From contig JBDRUT010000002.1 of the NCBI GenBank assembly GCA_039801465.1, positions 1 through 64,000 of the forward strand: 64,000 bases of DNA, written 5' to 3'. The position numbers and the translations under genes are program-made. This document shows, piece by piece, positions 25,871-35,372 of this stretch. Each line of letters opens with the position of its first letter. Positions within the stretch are counted from its first letter, which is position 1. A model generated the notes under the pieces. It had not been told where the DNA came from, ran no database searches, and saw only the letters and a list, made by a program, of their open reading frames with translations. This stretch comes from JAOABV01 sp039801465 (GTDB lineage: Bacteria; Hydrothermota; Tepidihabitantia; Tepidihabitantales; CAIPLT01).

Positions 25871-28800
25871 GGATTAAATGTCTTTCCTGTAAGCGTATAG
25901 AAGTAGATTCCTTTGCCAACAAGTTGTTTTTTATTATCCTTGCCATCCCAAATAATCGTATATTCGCCTGGATTGAGTTCTGATGATACTAAAGTTTTTA
26001 TCAGGCGACCTTCAACATTATAAATTTTCAGTTCAATCTTTTGTTGCACTGGAATGGAAAAGTTTATTTTACAAGAATGCTTAAATGGATTGGGAACATT
26101 TTGCGCGAGATATAGCCTGGAATAATATGTTTGTACCGGAGTCAACTCCATTGCCATTGTATGCCGAATGCCAACAGAAAAGTAGATAGTATTGGAGTAG
26201 TTCTGTGCTTGAACTTGTAAGACAAAATCAAGGATTGTGTCTAAGGGATTAGATGCTACAATGAAAACAAACGGATTATTTTGATTATTGACTTCTCCAT
26301 AACCCGGAATTGTGCCAAAACTCTTTAATGAATCAATCACTTGTGCATCGCCATCAAAACTTTTTATCCGGGCAGAGACATTCTCTGCTTGATATGCACT
26401 CATATTTTTTAGATAGGTTACCAGTTCAATTCGTTCATTAGGCTCACAGATACCATTATTATTACCACCAATTGAATCTCTGATACTGCGTCGCAGTAAA
26501 ATTACCCACGGACTTTGCTGATTGGTCGGTTGATAAGTAGAAAATTTTATTGCTCGTCCTGGGCTTAACGGTGCAGCATTTTCATGGTAGATGTTATTAA
26601 ACAGATACTGAATACCTGTGGTCTCAGTATGATTTTCTATGCCGACCACAACATTTGAAGGCAAAGCCACCGTTTGATACTGAAACACAATTTCACCGTC
26701 ACCAGAAGGTGTTGGATAGTATTGCGGATTATATAGAATCACTTGGAAAGTCTGTCGCATATTAAGATTGCCATTTAAGGCAACATCATAAAATTCAACA
26801 ATCCAGCGATGATTAACCGCATCATAATACTGGTAGATATCACCTTGCAACGATGGGTCTAAGTCACACCAGAACGGAGCAATCATTGCTGGTGGTCCAG
26901 CAGTATCCGGAATGCCAGAAAGATTATTACCAAACCGATAGAAAGTTCTACCCATTGCCAGAAATCCGTTAGAGCAGACTGAGATTGAATCATAATTCAC
27001 TCCATAATAACGGAAAGTAAACGGTAAGCCTAAAGTAGTTACCTGAGCATCGTGATTAGTAATTTCTGGTATGATTGCCCCAGGACCAGAAGGACCAATT
27101 TCAAACCAATTATAGACTGGTGCTCTACCTGATGCAGTGTCCGTATTATCATAAGCCCAATAGCCAAAAAGGTCTGGTCCGGTTGGGTCTTGAGTTGTGC
27201 CTGCTTCGGAAGTGATGGTAAAAGAAAAACTATCAGCATAAGTATAATTATCGCCTGTTCCTTGTAAAAGAATATTAAACACAACCGGATAGTTTCTGGG
27301 CAGATTGGGTGCGGCTGAAATTGCGAATGGGTCTTGCTCATTAACACTAATATTTCCGCTTAAAATATTACCAAAACTGGCACTGGAATCAGTAATGATA
27401 ACATAATCTGAAGAACTACGAATTTTAGCATTTATCTCATATAGATTTTCACCGGTATTTTGAATTTGGATTTTCAATAGCGCACTCTCTTTTTGACCTA
27501 AACGGTTATTATGATTTCCGCCAGGCAAAGTATCAATCAGATAATTATTCAGATATACTAATTTTCCTGCCGAGACTAATAAACTGAATGGCAAATTCCA
27601 ACTATTGCCTTGACTATCTTGAAGTAAAAGTTGAAAGTTCAATTGATAATTATGCGGTAAAGTTTGGCTCACGGAAAATTGATAGTAGCCATTATTAGCT
27701 ACAGTCGCATTAACTGGAATTGAATCAAAATAGTTGACGCTGTCAGTAATTGTGATATTAGAATCAGATGTTCTTAAGATCCCAACCAGATTTTGTGCGG
27801 AAAGATTACCACTGTTAGACACCATTACTTTTAGTTGCACAGTTTCATTGGGATTAATTCTACCATTCCCATTACCAGTAATCGTATCATTAATTATTGA
27901 TGCTTGATAATTAAGCAAAGGAGTATTATTAGAAATAATCCGAGTTCTGCCTTCATAAGGAATAAAATCTTGACCTGTGACTGTAACATCCATAAATCCT
28001 GGATAAGATGGATTAATCGGAAAAACTATTTGACCTTGAGCATTAGTTAAACCCACTGCATAAATTGTTGTATCCATTCGGATGCAGACTGTAATATCGC
28101 GCACCGGTGCACCTAAGTGTGTTCTCACTGTGACTGTGAAGTTAGTTACGGATTGGGGAATTAATGTATCAAAGATAACAAAATTTCTTTTGGGAGTAGT
28201 CGTCCACACACACAAACTGGGGTCACCAAACAGATTCCATTCTTGATAACGAGTTTGATTGGGATATAACGAATCCATATAGAACTTTGCTCGTTTTGCC
28301 GCATCACCAAGATAATATATCTTCTCTTCAAAGATTGCGCGGAAGAATCCTCGGGTAACCGCACCGCGATAAAGTGAAATTGCGGAACCTGTATTTGTTG
28401 TGCCGAAATAAGCAATTGCACCTTTCGGATTTTGGGCAGTGCCTGCAGTAACAAACCTATCGCCTTGATAACCAGTAGACGACAAAGACATTGTCGCACA
28501 AGTCCCCGAGATAACAACGGGCAACTTATAGCCGTTAGTAGTTGAATTCGGGTCAACATTATTAAATGGACTCCACCAGTTCGTAACTGCTTGACCACGA
28601 TATACGACAAAAGTTCTGCCATCATTAATTGCATTCATCACATTAGTAGAATTATGTCCTAAGGTAGAAAGAAAACTATCAGTGACCATATAACCAGCAT
28701 TAAGCCATAGATTTCTGATATACCTGCAGTCAGGTTGATAATACGGGTCTGGTGGATTATCTTCTCTCACAATTGTAGTGCCTTTTCTGAACCAAGTAGA

Positions 28801-29286
28801 ATCATCAAGAAATGGATTTCGTTCATAACCGAGAATTTTAGCCACTTGAGTATTACACTGGTCAACCGAAGTACAGAAAAGTCTACCAACACTCAATTCA
28901 ATCCGATAATTTGCATCCATATTTGCATAATAATCGTCAGAAGAACCTGAAGCCGGCACAAGCGAACTATTACCGACTAAAAGAATATATTGCGGTCTAA
29001 TTTGCCAATTGTTATAAGCATTAACAATATAATTTTTGATTTGCGATGCTGATGAACCAGTGATTGAAAGTGGTGCGATAATAGTTTTAATACCTTTTTT
29101 TGTCTTCCAATCTGCTAAAGGTTGCACAGATGAAACATAAGCATCAGGACAGATAATAATAAGTTTAGCACCGGTTTGAGCAAAAACAGTTCCTGCCCAT
29201 AACAAAAAGTAAAGCATCAGCAAAAAAGCCCCAAAGATAGAGTTCTGGGTCTTCAACCTTTTATTTTTAATACTTAATTTTTTCAT
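25843..29286 (-). CDS. Secreted C25 (gingipain)-like protein 1, catalytic His apparently missing
   Basis: About 1147 aa from the preferred ATG 29286, which has GGAG 7 nt upstream; an ATG 12 bp earlier overlaps the previous stop. The order is signal segment (GAFLLMLYFLLWAGTVFA), a peptidase C25-like domain (about 45-370), several beta-sandwich/CARDB-like domains, and a C-terminal sorting domain (IELKIYNVEGRLIKTLVSS, then TIIWDGKDNKKQ, ending KRKMIVR). In the C25 part the cysteine strand VVISGTCATMS and the closing NLFGDPSL are present. The usual G-H-G catalytic His motif reads VVYRGQAVTNWW, so the dyad is incomplete by eye. It may be a non-catalytic surface protein or use another His. It sits between a BNR protein and an M14 peptidase. 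Confidence 0.8.
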   Translation of the reverse strand: MKKLSIKNKRLKTQNSIFGAFLLMLYFLLWAGTVFAQTGAKLIIICPDAYVSSVQPLADWKTKKGIKTIIAPLSITGSSASQIKNYIVNAYNNWQIRPQYILLVGNSSLVPASGSSDDYYANMDANYRIELSVGRLFCTSVDQCNTQVAKILGYERNPFLDDSTWFRKGTTIVREDNPPDPYYQPDCRYIRNLWLNAGYMVTDSFLSTLGHNSTNVMNAINDGRTFVVYRGQAVTNWWSPFNNVDPNSTTNGYKLPVVISGTCATMSLSSTGYQGDRFVTAGTAQNPKGAIAYFGTTNTGSAISLYRGAVTRGFFRAIFEEKIYYLGDAAKRAKFYMDSLYPNQTRYQEWNLFGDPSLCVWTTTPKRNFVIFDTLIPQSVTNFTVTVRTHLGAPVRDITVCIRMDTTIYAVGLTNAQGQIVFPINPSYPGFMDVTVTGQDFIPYEGRTRIISNNTPLLNYQASIINDTITGNGNGRINPNETVQLKVMVSNSGNLSAQNLVGILRTSDSNITITDSVNYFDSIPVNATVANNGYYQFSVSQTLPHNYQLNFQLLLQDSQGNSWNLPFSLLVSAGKLVYLNNYLIDTLPGGNHNNRLGQKESALLKIQIQNTGENLYEINAKIRSSSDYVIITDSSASFGNILSGNISVNEQDPFAISAAPNLPRNYPVVFNILLQGTGDNYTYADSFSFTITSEAGTTQDPTGPDLFGYWAYDNTDTASGRAPVYNWFEIGPSGPGAIIPEITNHDAQVTTLGLPFTFRYYGVNYDSISVCSNGFLAMGRTFYRFGNNLSGIPDTAGPPAMIAPFWCDLDPSLQGDIYQYYDAVNHRWIVEFYDVALNGNLNMRQTFQVILYNPQYYPTPSGDGEIVFQYQTVALPSNVVVGIENHTETTGIQYLFNNIYHENAAPLSPGRAIKFSTYQPTNQQSPWVILLRRSIRDSIGGNNNGICEPNERIELVTYLKNMSAYQAENVSARIKSFDGDAQVIDSLKSFGTIPGYGEVNNQNNPFVFIVASNPLDTILDFVLQVQAQNYSNTIYFSVGIRHTMAMELTPVQTYYSRLYLAQNVPNPFKHSCKINFSIPVQQKIELKIYNVEGRLIKTLVSSELNPGEYTIIWDGKDNKKQLVGKGIYFYTLTGKTFNPIKRKMIVR

Positions 29287-29298
29287 TGTATTCTCCAT

Positions 29299-30576
29299 TT
29301 ATCGTTTAACAACCAACTTCTGATTAAATCTTTGACCCACAGACTCAATAACGACAAAATATACACCTTCCTTAATGCTGTTAAGATAAATTATTGTCTT
29401 CTGGTCTTTAGTTCTGACTTCTTTAACTACTTTACCAGTTACATCATATATTGTCACTTTATTCACGGCAAACGGCGCACGGACACGGACTACGGATGTC
29501 GCCGGATTCGGATATATATTGAGCTTTGTGCGTGTAGCATCAAGCCTCAAGCGTTCATCTTCGATACCAACATTCGCAATATTCCAAGTATTGCCGCCAT
29601 TATGAGTATAAAGCACATAACCATTACCAGCAATAATTCCTCGTAAAGTATCAGCAAAATCAACATCAAACAAGGTTGTATCAACCCCACTAACTTGACT
29701 TACCCAAGTATTACCACCATCACGCGAATGAATAATTGTGCCATTTCTACCAACTGCCCAGAGATGTCTATCACCAACCAATTCTAAAGCGCGGAGATAC
29801 TGAGCGGACGAAGGAATTGTAAGTGGAGTCCAGCTTATACCGCCATTTTGAGTTTTCATAACAACTGCGGACATATTTCGGTCATTACCCCCAACAACCC
29901 AACCAGTCAGCGAATCTTTGAATTTAATATCAAAAAAATCATAGACTGTATCTCTTTTGAGCAAATACCAAGAATCACCACCATTATTAGTATAAGCAAT
30001 AAAACCTTGTCCGCCTAAATATTGTAAAGTATCATTTACCCATGTTGGATACCAACCAGTGCAGAACCAACCTTTTCTGCGATTGACAAAATGGATTCCG
30101 TAGATGTCCGCAGTATCATAAGGAAAAGTTGCGGGCAGATTAACCTGTTCCCAATATTGACCACCGTCAGTAGTTTTACCAATAATCGCACCGCCACACG
30201 CGGCCCATCCACATGAATCATCAATAAAAAAGATACGCGCTGCCCATTTGGCTATACCCATTGTTTGAATTGACCAGTTATTACCACCATCTTCAGTATA
30301 GAAGATATAACCCCAATGTGCGCCCACCCAACCTTTTAGACTATCTAAAAAGAAGATATCAAAAAAGAAGCGTTCCGTCGGAAAACTTTGGTCAATCCAA
30401 GTTAAGCCGCAATCCGGTGTATAACCAACAAAATTAGTATCAATCGCGCAAACCCATCCATCCCGTCCATTTGGTGCAATTGCTGAGCCGTGATAATTAC
30501 GAGCCAAAAGTAGGTGACCAGAAAATACACCTGAAATCAATAAAAATAAAAGACAATTGATTACAAATTTACGCAT
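29299..30576 (-). CDS. Secreted BNR/YCF48-like beta-propeller protein with sorting domain
   Basis: A 425-aa exported protein. The signal peptide is MRKFVINCLLFLLISGVFSG. Repeated units of about 45 residues carry GW(V/F)(V/C)G..G.I..T.DGG..W, typical of photosystem-II-assembly-factor-like/BNR propellers (for example YTEDGGNNWSIQ, HSRDGGNTWVSQ and YTHNGGNTWNIA). From about 350 comes a Por-type sorting domain (NKVTIYDVTGKVVKEV, KEGVYFVVIESVG, ending KLVVKR). Despite the family name no photosynthetic role is implied; a surface adhesion or scaffold role is likely. It lies 20 bp after the larger C25-like gene and 12 bp before the start of the other. Confidence 0.85.
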   Translation of the reverse strand: MRKFVINCLLFLLISGVFSGHLLLARNYHGSAIAPNGRDGWVCAIDTNFVGYTPDCGLTWIDQSFPTERFFFDIFFLDSLKGWVGAHWGYIFYTEDGGNNWSIQTMGIAKWAARIFFIDDSCGWAACGGAIIGKTTDGGQYWEQVNLPATFPYDTADIYGIHFVNRRKGWFCTGWYPTWVNDTLQYLGGQGFIAYTNNGGDSWYLLKRDTVYDFFDIKFKDSLTGWVVGGNDRNMSAVVMKTQNGGISWTPLTIPSSAQYLRALELVGDRHLWAVGRNGTIIHSRDGGNTWVSQVSGVDTTLFDVDFADTLRGIIAGNGYVLYTHNGGNTWNIANVGIEDERLRLDATRTKLNIYPNPATSVVRVRAPFAVNKVTIYDVTGKVVKEVRTKDQKTIIYLNSIKEGVYFVVIESVGQRFNQKLVVKR

Positions 30577-30596
30577 TGATTCAATCCTTTCCTAAT

Positions 30597-33500
30597 TTAA
30601 TTTACCACAATTTTCAAACATTTACTAATTATACACTGATTATTACTTAAAGTCAATCTGACAAAATAGACGCCCGCTGAATTTTTATTTTTTGTGGTCT
30701 GACTTTTGACTTTTCTAAAGTCTACTTGTTTTTTATGTTGCCCGAAATTCTCTTCACCTTCGGACAAAACTTTGATTAACTTACCGGTAATATCATAAAC
30801 ACGGATATTAACGATTCCGGAAAATGGCAAATGATAACTAAGATACATCAGGTCTCTTAACGGATTAGGTGTAATCTCTATAGTTAATTGCTCAGGCCAA
30901 TTTTGCCGTATGCCTTCAGAAATTCCGGTAAAAGTATCGGGCGGATTAGTAGTAAATTTAACCGCCCGACCACTTACTATCGCACCAACCGCTAAAGGAT
31001 ACTGATTGGCAAATGTCAATTGAGTTGCAATTGTCTGTTCATAATTCTCAATACCAACAGTAGCATAATTGTGATTGTCATCATAAGTAGAATCATCATT
31101 ATAAACTTCGTTGTATTGAAAAACAATGACGCCGTCACCGGTTATTGTTGGATAATAAATCGGGTCAAGTAGTAAGACTTGAAATGTTTGCAACTCGCCA
31201 ATCTCTGGTGTCTTAAATCCATGTATATGCCGAACTCTTGACCATTGAACTATGAACCGATGATTACTAACATCATAGTAATAATAAACTCCAGATGCAC
31301 CAGAAGTATCCGGATGGAAATCATCCCAGAATGGCGCAATCATCGCTGGTGCACCTAATGGACTTGGCAGATGCCAATTGTATGGGTCAACAATCGCACT
31401 TGAATCCATTGCCAAATAACCATTAGAACAGACTGAGATGCGATTATAATTTCTGCCGTAAAACTTAAAATTAAATGGCAAACTAATTGTCTTGATTGCG
31501 TCATTACGCAGTTGAATTTTTGTGCCTTGTCCACCATAATTCGGGTCAATCTCTATCCATTGATAGACTGGTGTCTCGCTATAACCAATGTCAATATTCT
31601 CATACGCATAATAGCCATATGCATCTGGACCTAATACCGCACTCGTATTCACAACGCCGACAATAATTGGAATATTTATCATCCGCTCATAATCATTTCC
31701 CGCCCTTAAAACTAATTGGAGATTGAACTGCCTTCCAATTGGAATCTGGGAACTTGCCTGGATTGAAAATAAGTCTTGGTTATTCTGACCCGAATCACCT
31801 GCGGGAATGTTTCCAAAATATCCTGTGGAATCTAAAATCCTGATTGCGGATGGATTAGCAAATCTTAAGATTCCCGAAACATTGTTAATATTTTCTAAAC
31901 CACGATTATATATCTTAATTAAAAGATTTGCAGTTTCACCAGGTTCTAAAATTTGATTATTGCCATCAAGTATTTGGTGTCTTGCGTATGATAATTCACT
32001 TGCCCGCACATTTGCGGAAAAGCCTGCTTGATTATTACCTGCAGAACTTGAAATCATAAGTTGAAAATTCACTCTATGTCCATTCGTGCAATTGGGCGCA
32101 ATTGTGAATTGAAAAGTGTTTATGCCAATTTGACCAGCTCCAAGATTGCCATATGTTTTAATTGAATCAATCATTTGAATATTAGAGTCCTGCGTTCTTA
32201 AGATGGCGACTATGTTATTTGCGGATTGTGATGTGCCATAATTTTTTAAACTGACTGTTAGATTTATTGTTTGCCCAGCAATCAGTGCTCCTGAATGGCT
32301 ATAATATCCAATATAGACCGGTGACGAAGTTACCTGACAGATTCCTTGATACGGAATATAATTTTGAGCGGAAGCGGTCACAAATAAAGTATCAGTGGTT
32401 GTGGTTATGATATTAAAATTGGCAATACCATTAATATTAGTTCTCAAGACTGCTTTAACTTCATTTCTTTTATATAAAGAAACTAAAGCATTTTCCACTG
32501 GTTGTCCTTGCTGATTTCTGACCAGAACAGAAAATTGACTTGCTCCAACTGGTATTTGTTGACTGTAATCACAATATAAAGACTCCGGCTTTCTGCCAAT
32601 CCACATTTGCAAAGATGGGTCGCCTAAAAGATTATAAGTCAGGACATGAATTTTCAAATCAACGGAATCGCAGGGTAAAGGGAAATTAGCAAGCATCTCC
32701 AGTTTACCCCGAAACATTGCTGGTCCACAATGAGTGATTCCTTGATTAAAAATTCCCCAATAGACTCCATAATTTTGACAATTATTAAACCGGGTTGATG
32801 TTGTGCCATATGTCGGACCATAAAATGCAACTGCACCTTTGGGTTGAGTTGGTGTTCCTAAAGAGAGCCACAATTTACCAAAACACGGGTCAAAAGCAAA
32901 ATTACCTGTTGCACAATAAAAACTCGTAATTATCGGCAACTTCCATCCGTTATTACAGAGCGGTATATGGTCATTACGAAAAGTCGGTCTATCCCAACCA
33001 TAACGATTGCCCCAGCCCCTACCATTAACAAAAGTCACACCTTTGGTAATAATCGTATCAATAATTCCAATGCCACTGGAATACGGTGGGTCAAATATTG
33101 TATCAACTCTTAAATAATTATGCTGTAAAAAATTATCTCGAGTCCAACGCAGCGTTGCTAATGCAGTCCAAACTACAGCAGTTGCTGAATATTGAGTGCC
33201 AACCATTAAAGCCCTTCTAAACCATAAAGTATCTGGATTTAAAGAAGCGTCTTGAGTCCAAGGGTTCTTCTCATAACCAAGAATTTTGGCAATCATCACG
33301 GCAAGTTCTGATGTATTTGATGCTGGTAGTCTGCCAATAAATACATCAGGATATATATCATTACCTGCAACACAACTATAAAGATGGTCACCAATACTGG
33401 ATGTACCGGGAATTGGAATGCTTGGTAAAAGACTGGCTGAACCAACTAAAAGCACATACTCTAAATCCGGATGCGCATTATAAAACTGACTAATATAATT

Positions 33501-34319
33501 TCTGATTGCAGTATAACTCGTGCCGATTTCTGATAATGTTTTAATTGTGACTGAATATCCTTTTAACTCTTTCCATTGAGCAAATTGCAAAAGTTCAGGT
33601 GTATAAAGTGCATCCGGTGTAATAATCAGATATTTGCCGGGCAATCCAGAATTATTGTCCTGATAATTCAAAAGCATACTTTTATATATTTCTGACCAAC
33701 TGGAATGTTGCGATGGACTGATTTTTGATAACACATTGCGAATTTCAAATTTGACTTTATGATAACAGACAATCTCGTCAGATTTATCTGTATCAGATTT
33801 CAAAGCAAACTGTTTTACTGCTATTGGCACAACGCATAAAGTTCCAAGTTTACCCGGCTTACCAAGATAGACGAGATTAGGCTCTTGACTCTGGGCTTTT
33901 GGCTCAAGTTGGGGGATGGTAAATGGTTGGTTTAATGATATTACTATTGAATCAATTTCCGTAATGATAATTTCTGGCAGATTGGTTTCATCAACTGCAA
34001 TTAGTCTTCCTTGATAGATATAAGGTGTTTGTGTTTCGCTGAATTCATTAAATAATTCAGTTAAACCCTGACCTGTCGTCAGGACAGGTTCTATATTAAG
34101 TAATTCTTCTTCAGGTATTTTTACTTCTACTTTAATTAAATCCGACGTTCTTTCAATAATAGAAAATTCACTTTTGGGGGCTGCCGCTATCAAAGTGAGA
34201 AAGTCAGTAGCAAACAAAGATACAGAATACAGAATAAGGACAAGTAAATATTTTTTCATTGTATTTATATATTTATATATAATTGAATTGAAGACCGCTT
34301 CGATTAAATATTTTTTCAT
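30597..34319 (-). CDS. Secreted C25 (gingipain)-like protein 2, with duplicated start
   Basis: 1240 aa from ATG 34319, which has AGGAG 10 nt upstream. The true signal peptide appears to begin 20 codons later at 34259 (MKKYLLVLILYSVSLFA), because ACAATGAAAAAATATTTA occurs twice, in frame. The domains are a propeptide-like region (about 40-220), a C25 domain (about 225-600), CARDB-like beta domains, and a sorting domain (VNIRVYDITGKLIKVL, ending KIVVN). In the C25 domain the cysteine strand is IITSFYCATGNFA and the closing motif is NLLGDPSLQMW. The expected G-H-G reads VNGRGWGNRYGW, so the catalytic His is not in its usual place. It is a paralogue of the 25843-29286 product with the same layout. 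Confidence 0.8.
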   Translation of the reverse strand: MKKYLIEAVFNSIIYKYINTMKKYLLVLILYSVSLFATDFLTLIAAAPKSEFSIIERTSDLIKVEVKIPEEELLNIEPVLTTGQGLTELFNEFSETQTPYIYQGRLIAVDETNLPEIIITEIDSIVISLNQPFTIPQLEPKAQSQEPNLVYLGKPGKLGTLCVVPIAVKQFALKSDTDKSDEIVCYHKVKFEIRNVLSKISPSQHSSWSEIYKSMLLNYQDNNSGLPGKYLIITPDALYTPELLQFAQWKELKGYSVTIKTLSEIGTSYTAIRNYISQFYNAHPDLEYVLLVGSASLLPSIPIPGTSSIGDHLYSCVAGNDIYPDVFIGRLPASNTSELAVMIAKILGYEKNPWTQDASLNPDTLWFRRALMVGTQYSATAVVWTALATLRWTRDNFLQHNYLRVDTIFDPPYSSGIGIIDTIITKGVTFVNGRGWGNRYGWDRPTFRNDHIPLCNNGWKLPIITSFYCATGNFAFDPCFGKLWLSLGTPTQPKGAVAFYGPTYGTTSTRFNNCQNYGVYWGIFNQGITHCGPAMFRGKLEMLANFPLPCDSVDLKIHVLTYNLLGDPSLQMWIGRKPESLYCDYSQQIPVGASQFSVLVRNQQGQPVENALVSLYKRNEVKAVLRTNINGIANFNIITTTTDTLFVTASAQNYIPYQGICQVTSSPVYIGYYSHSGALIAGQTINLTVSLKNYGTSQSANNIVAILRTQDSNIQMIDSIKTYGNLGAGQIGINTFQFTIAPNCTNGHRVNFQLMISSSAGNNQAGFSANVRASELSYARHQILDGNNQILEPGETANLLIKIYNRGLENINNVSGILRFANPSAIRILDSTGYFGNIPAGDSGQNNQDLFSIQASSQIPIGRQFNLQLVLRAGNDYERMINIPIIVGVVNTSAVLGPDAYGYYAYENIDIGYSETPVYQWIEIDPNYGGQGTKIQLRNDAIKTISLPFNFKFYGRNYNRISVCSNGYLAMDSSAIVDPYNWHLPSPLGAPAMIAPFWDDFHPDTSGASGVYYYYDVSNHRFIVQWSRVRHIHGFKTPEIGELQTFQVLLLDPIYYPTITGDGVIVFQYNEVYNDDSTYDDNHNYATVGIENYEQTIATQLTFANQYPLAVGAIVSGRAVKFTTNPPDTFTGISEGIRQNWPEQLTIEITPNPLRDLMYLSYHLPFSGIVNIRVYDITGKLIKVLSEGEENFGQHKKQVDFRKVKSQTTKNKNSAGVYFVRLTLSNNQCIISKCLKIVVN

Positions 34320-34323
34320 TGTC

Positions 34324-35328
34324 CTACTTCTCCTTAATAATAATCAATCCTTCATCTCGGTCAGCAACAAATATTAGATTCTGGGCATTGACAAATACAC
34401 CTTTAGCATAAGATGTCTTAACTGTTTCTACTAAAAAAGGTTTATCTTTTTGTTTTATATTGACAATACATAATCCAGCATCACCGCACGCAAGATATGC
34501 CAATGTATCTTTAACAAAGACTCGTTGAGCATATCCCGGCAAATCAAGTTTACTAATTATTCCTGCTGATGTTGGCTGTGTAATATCAATTATTACTAAG
34601 CCGGCTCTGCCATCGGCAACATAACAAGTATTGTCTTGGACAAAAACACTGCGTGCATTACTTGGAGTATCAATATTTCCAATCAGTTCCAGACTTGGAT
34701 TTGGCAACCATTTTATCTTAACAATATTGACACCTAACTGTTCGCAAGCAAGATAGGCAAAAGAATCAAGCACGAATACTCCGCGCACACATCGCGGAAA
34801 CCATAAAGTCCGATAATCCGGAAATAAAGGATTAGTCAAATCATAAATTATAAATCGTTCTCTTGCTGCAATCCCAATATAATTAGTGTCAATCGCAAAA
34901 ATGTCATAAGCATAAGCAACAAAACCTAAACTGGTAAATTCCGCTTCAATTCGGATGCTATCCAGATTGGTGATATTCAGTTTAACATACAGTTTTGAAC
35001 CATAAGCCAAATAGGCATAATTATTCTTGGTCATTGCTGACCAACAAGTATTGAGCGTATCTGTCCATTGCGTCTTGATATTGGGCTGTTCTGGATTATT
35101 CACATCATATATCACTAAACCCGCTTGACCAGACGCGACCAACGCATATTGGTTATTATTTAACTCCGTAACATAAACCGATTGTGCATAACCGGGATTA
35201 GCACATTTACTGATAATTTCAAAATTCGGTTCCTCAATTGGTCTTTTACAATTAATTGTAACAAAAAGTATTGCGATTAGTGTAAAGCCGATTGTGTATC
35301 GCAGGTTAATAATTTTTCTCTGTTTCAT
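34324..35328 (-). CDS. LVIVD-repeat lipoprotein-like propeller
   Basis: 334 aa from ATG 35328 (GGAGATAAT upstream); a longer frame reaches back into the previous gene but lacks a signal. The N-terminus has a hydrophobic segment ending ILFVTINC (Cys27), an imperfect lipobox. The rest consists of about six units with AYLA...G.(L/V).I.DI.(N/T)P.., for example NQYALVASGQAGLVIYDVNN and NTCYVADGRAGLVIIDITQP, matching the LVIVD/choice-of-anchor propeller repeat. It is likely a periplasmic or outer-membrane-anchored protein with a binding role. Its stop lies 4 bp before the C25-like gene, so it is in the same operon. Confidence 0.75.
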   Translation of the reverse strand: MKQRKIINLRYTIGFTLIAILFVTINCKRPIEEPNFEIISKCANPGYAQSVYVTELNNNQYALVASGQAGLVIYDVNNPEQPNIKTQWTDTLNTCWSAMTKNNYAYLAYGSKLYVKLNITNLDSIRIEAEFTSLGFVAYAYDIFAIDTNYIGIAARERFIIYDLTNPLFPDYRTLWFPRCVRGVFVLDSFAYLACEQLGVNIVKIKWLPNPSLELIGNIDTPSNARSVFVQDNTCYVADGRAGLVIIDITQPTSAGIISKLDLPGYAQRVFVKDTLAYLACGDAGLCIVNIKQKDKPFLVETVKTSYAKGVFVNAQNLIFVADRDEGLIIIKEK

Positions 35329-35372
35329 ATTATCTCCATATCTAAGCATATTGTGTGTTCTGGTCATCTTGC

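Noticed and set aside
29299..30576. Photosystem II assembly factor role for the BNR protein
   Set aside because: Only the propeller repeat is shared; a secretion signal and sorting domain show it is an exported protein.
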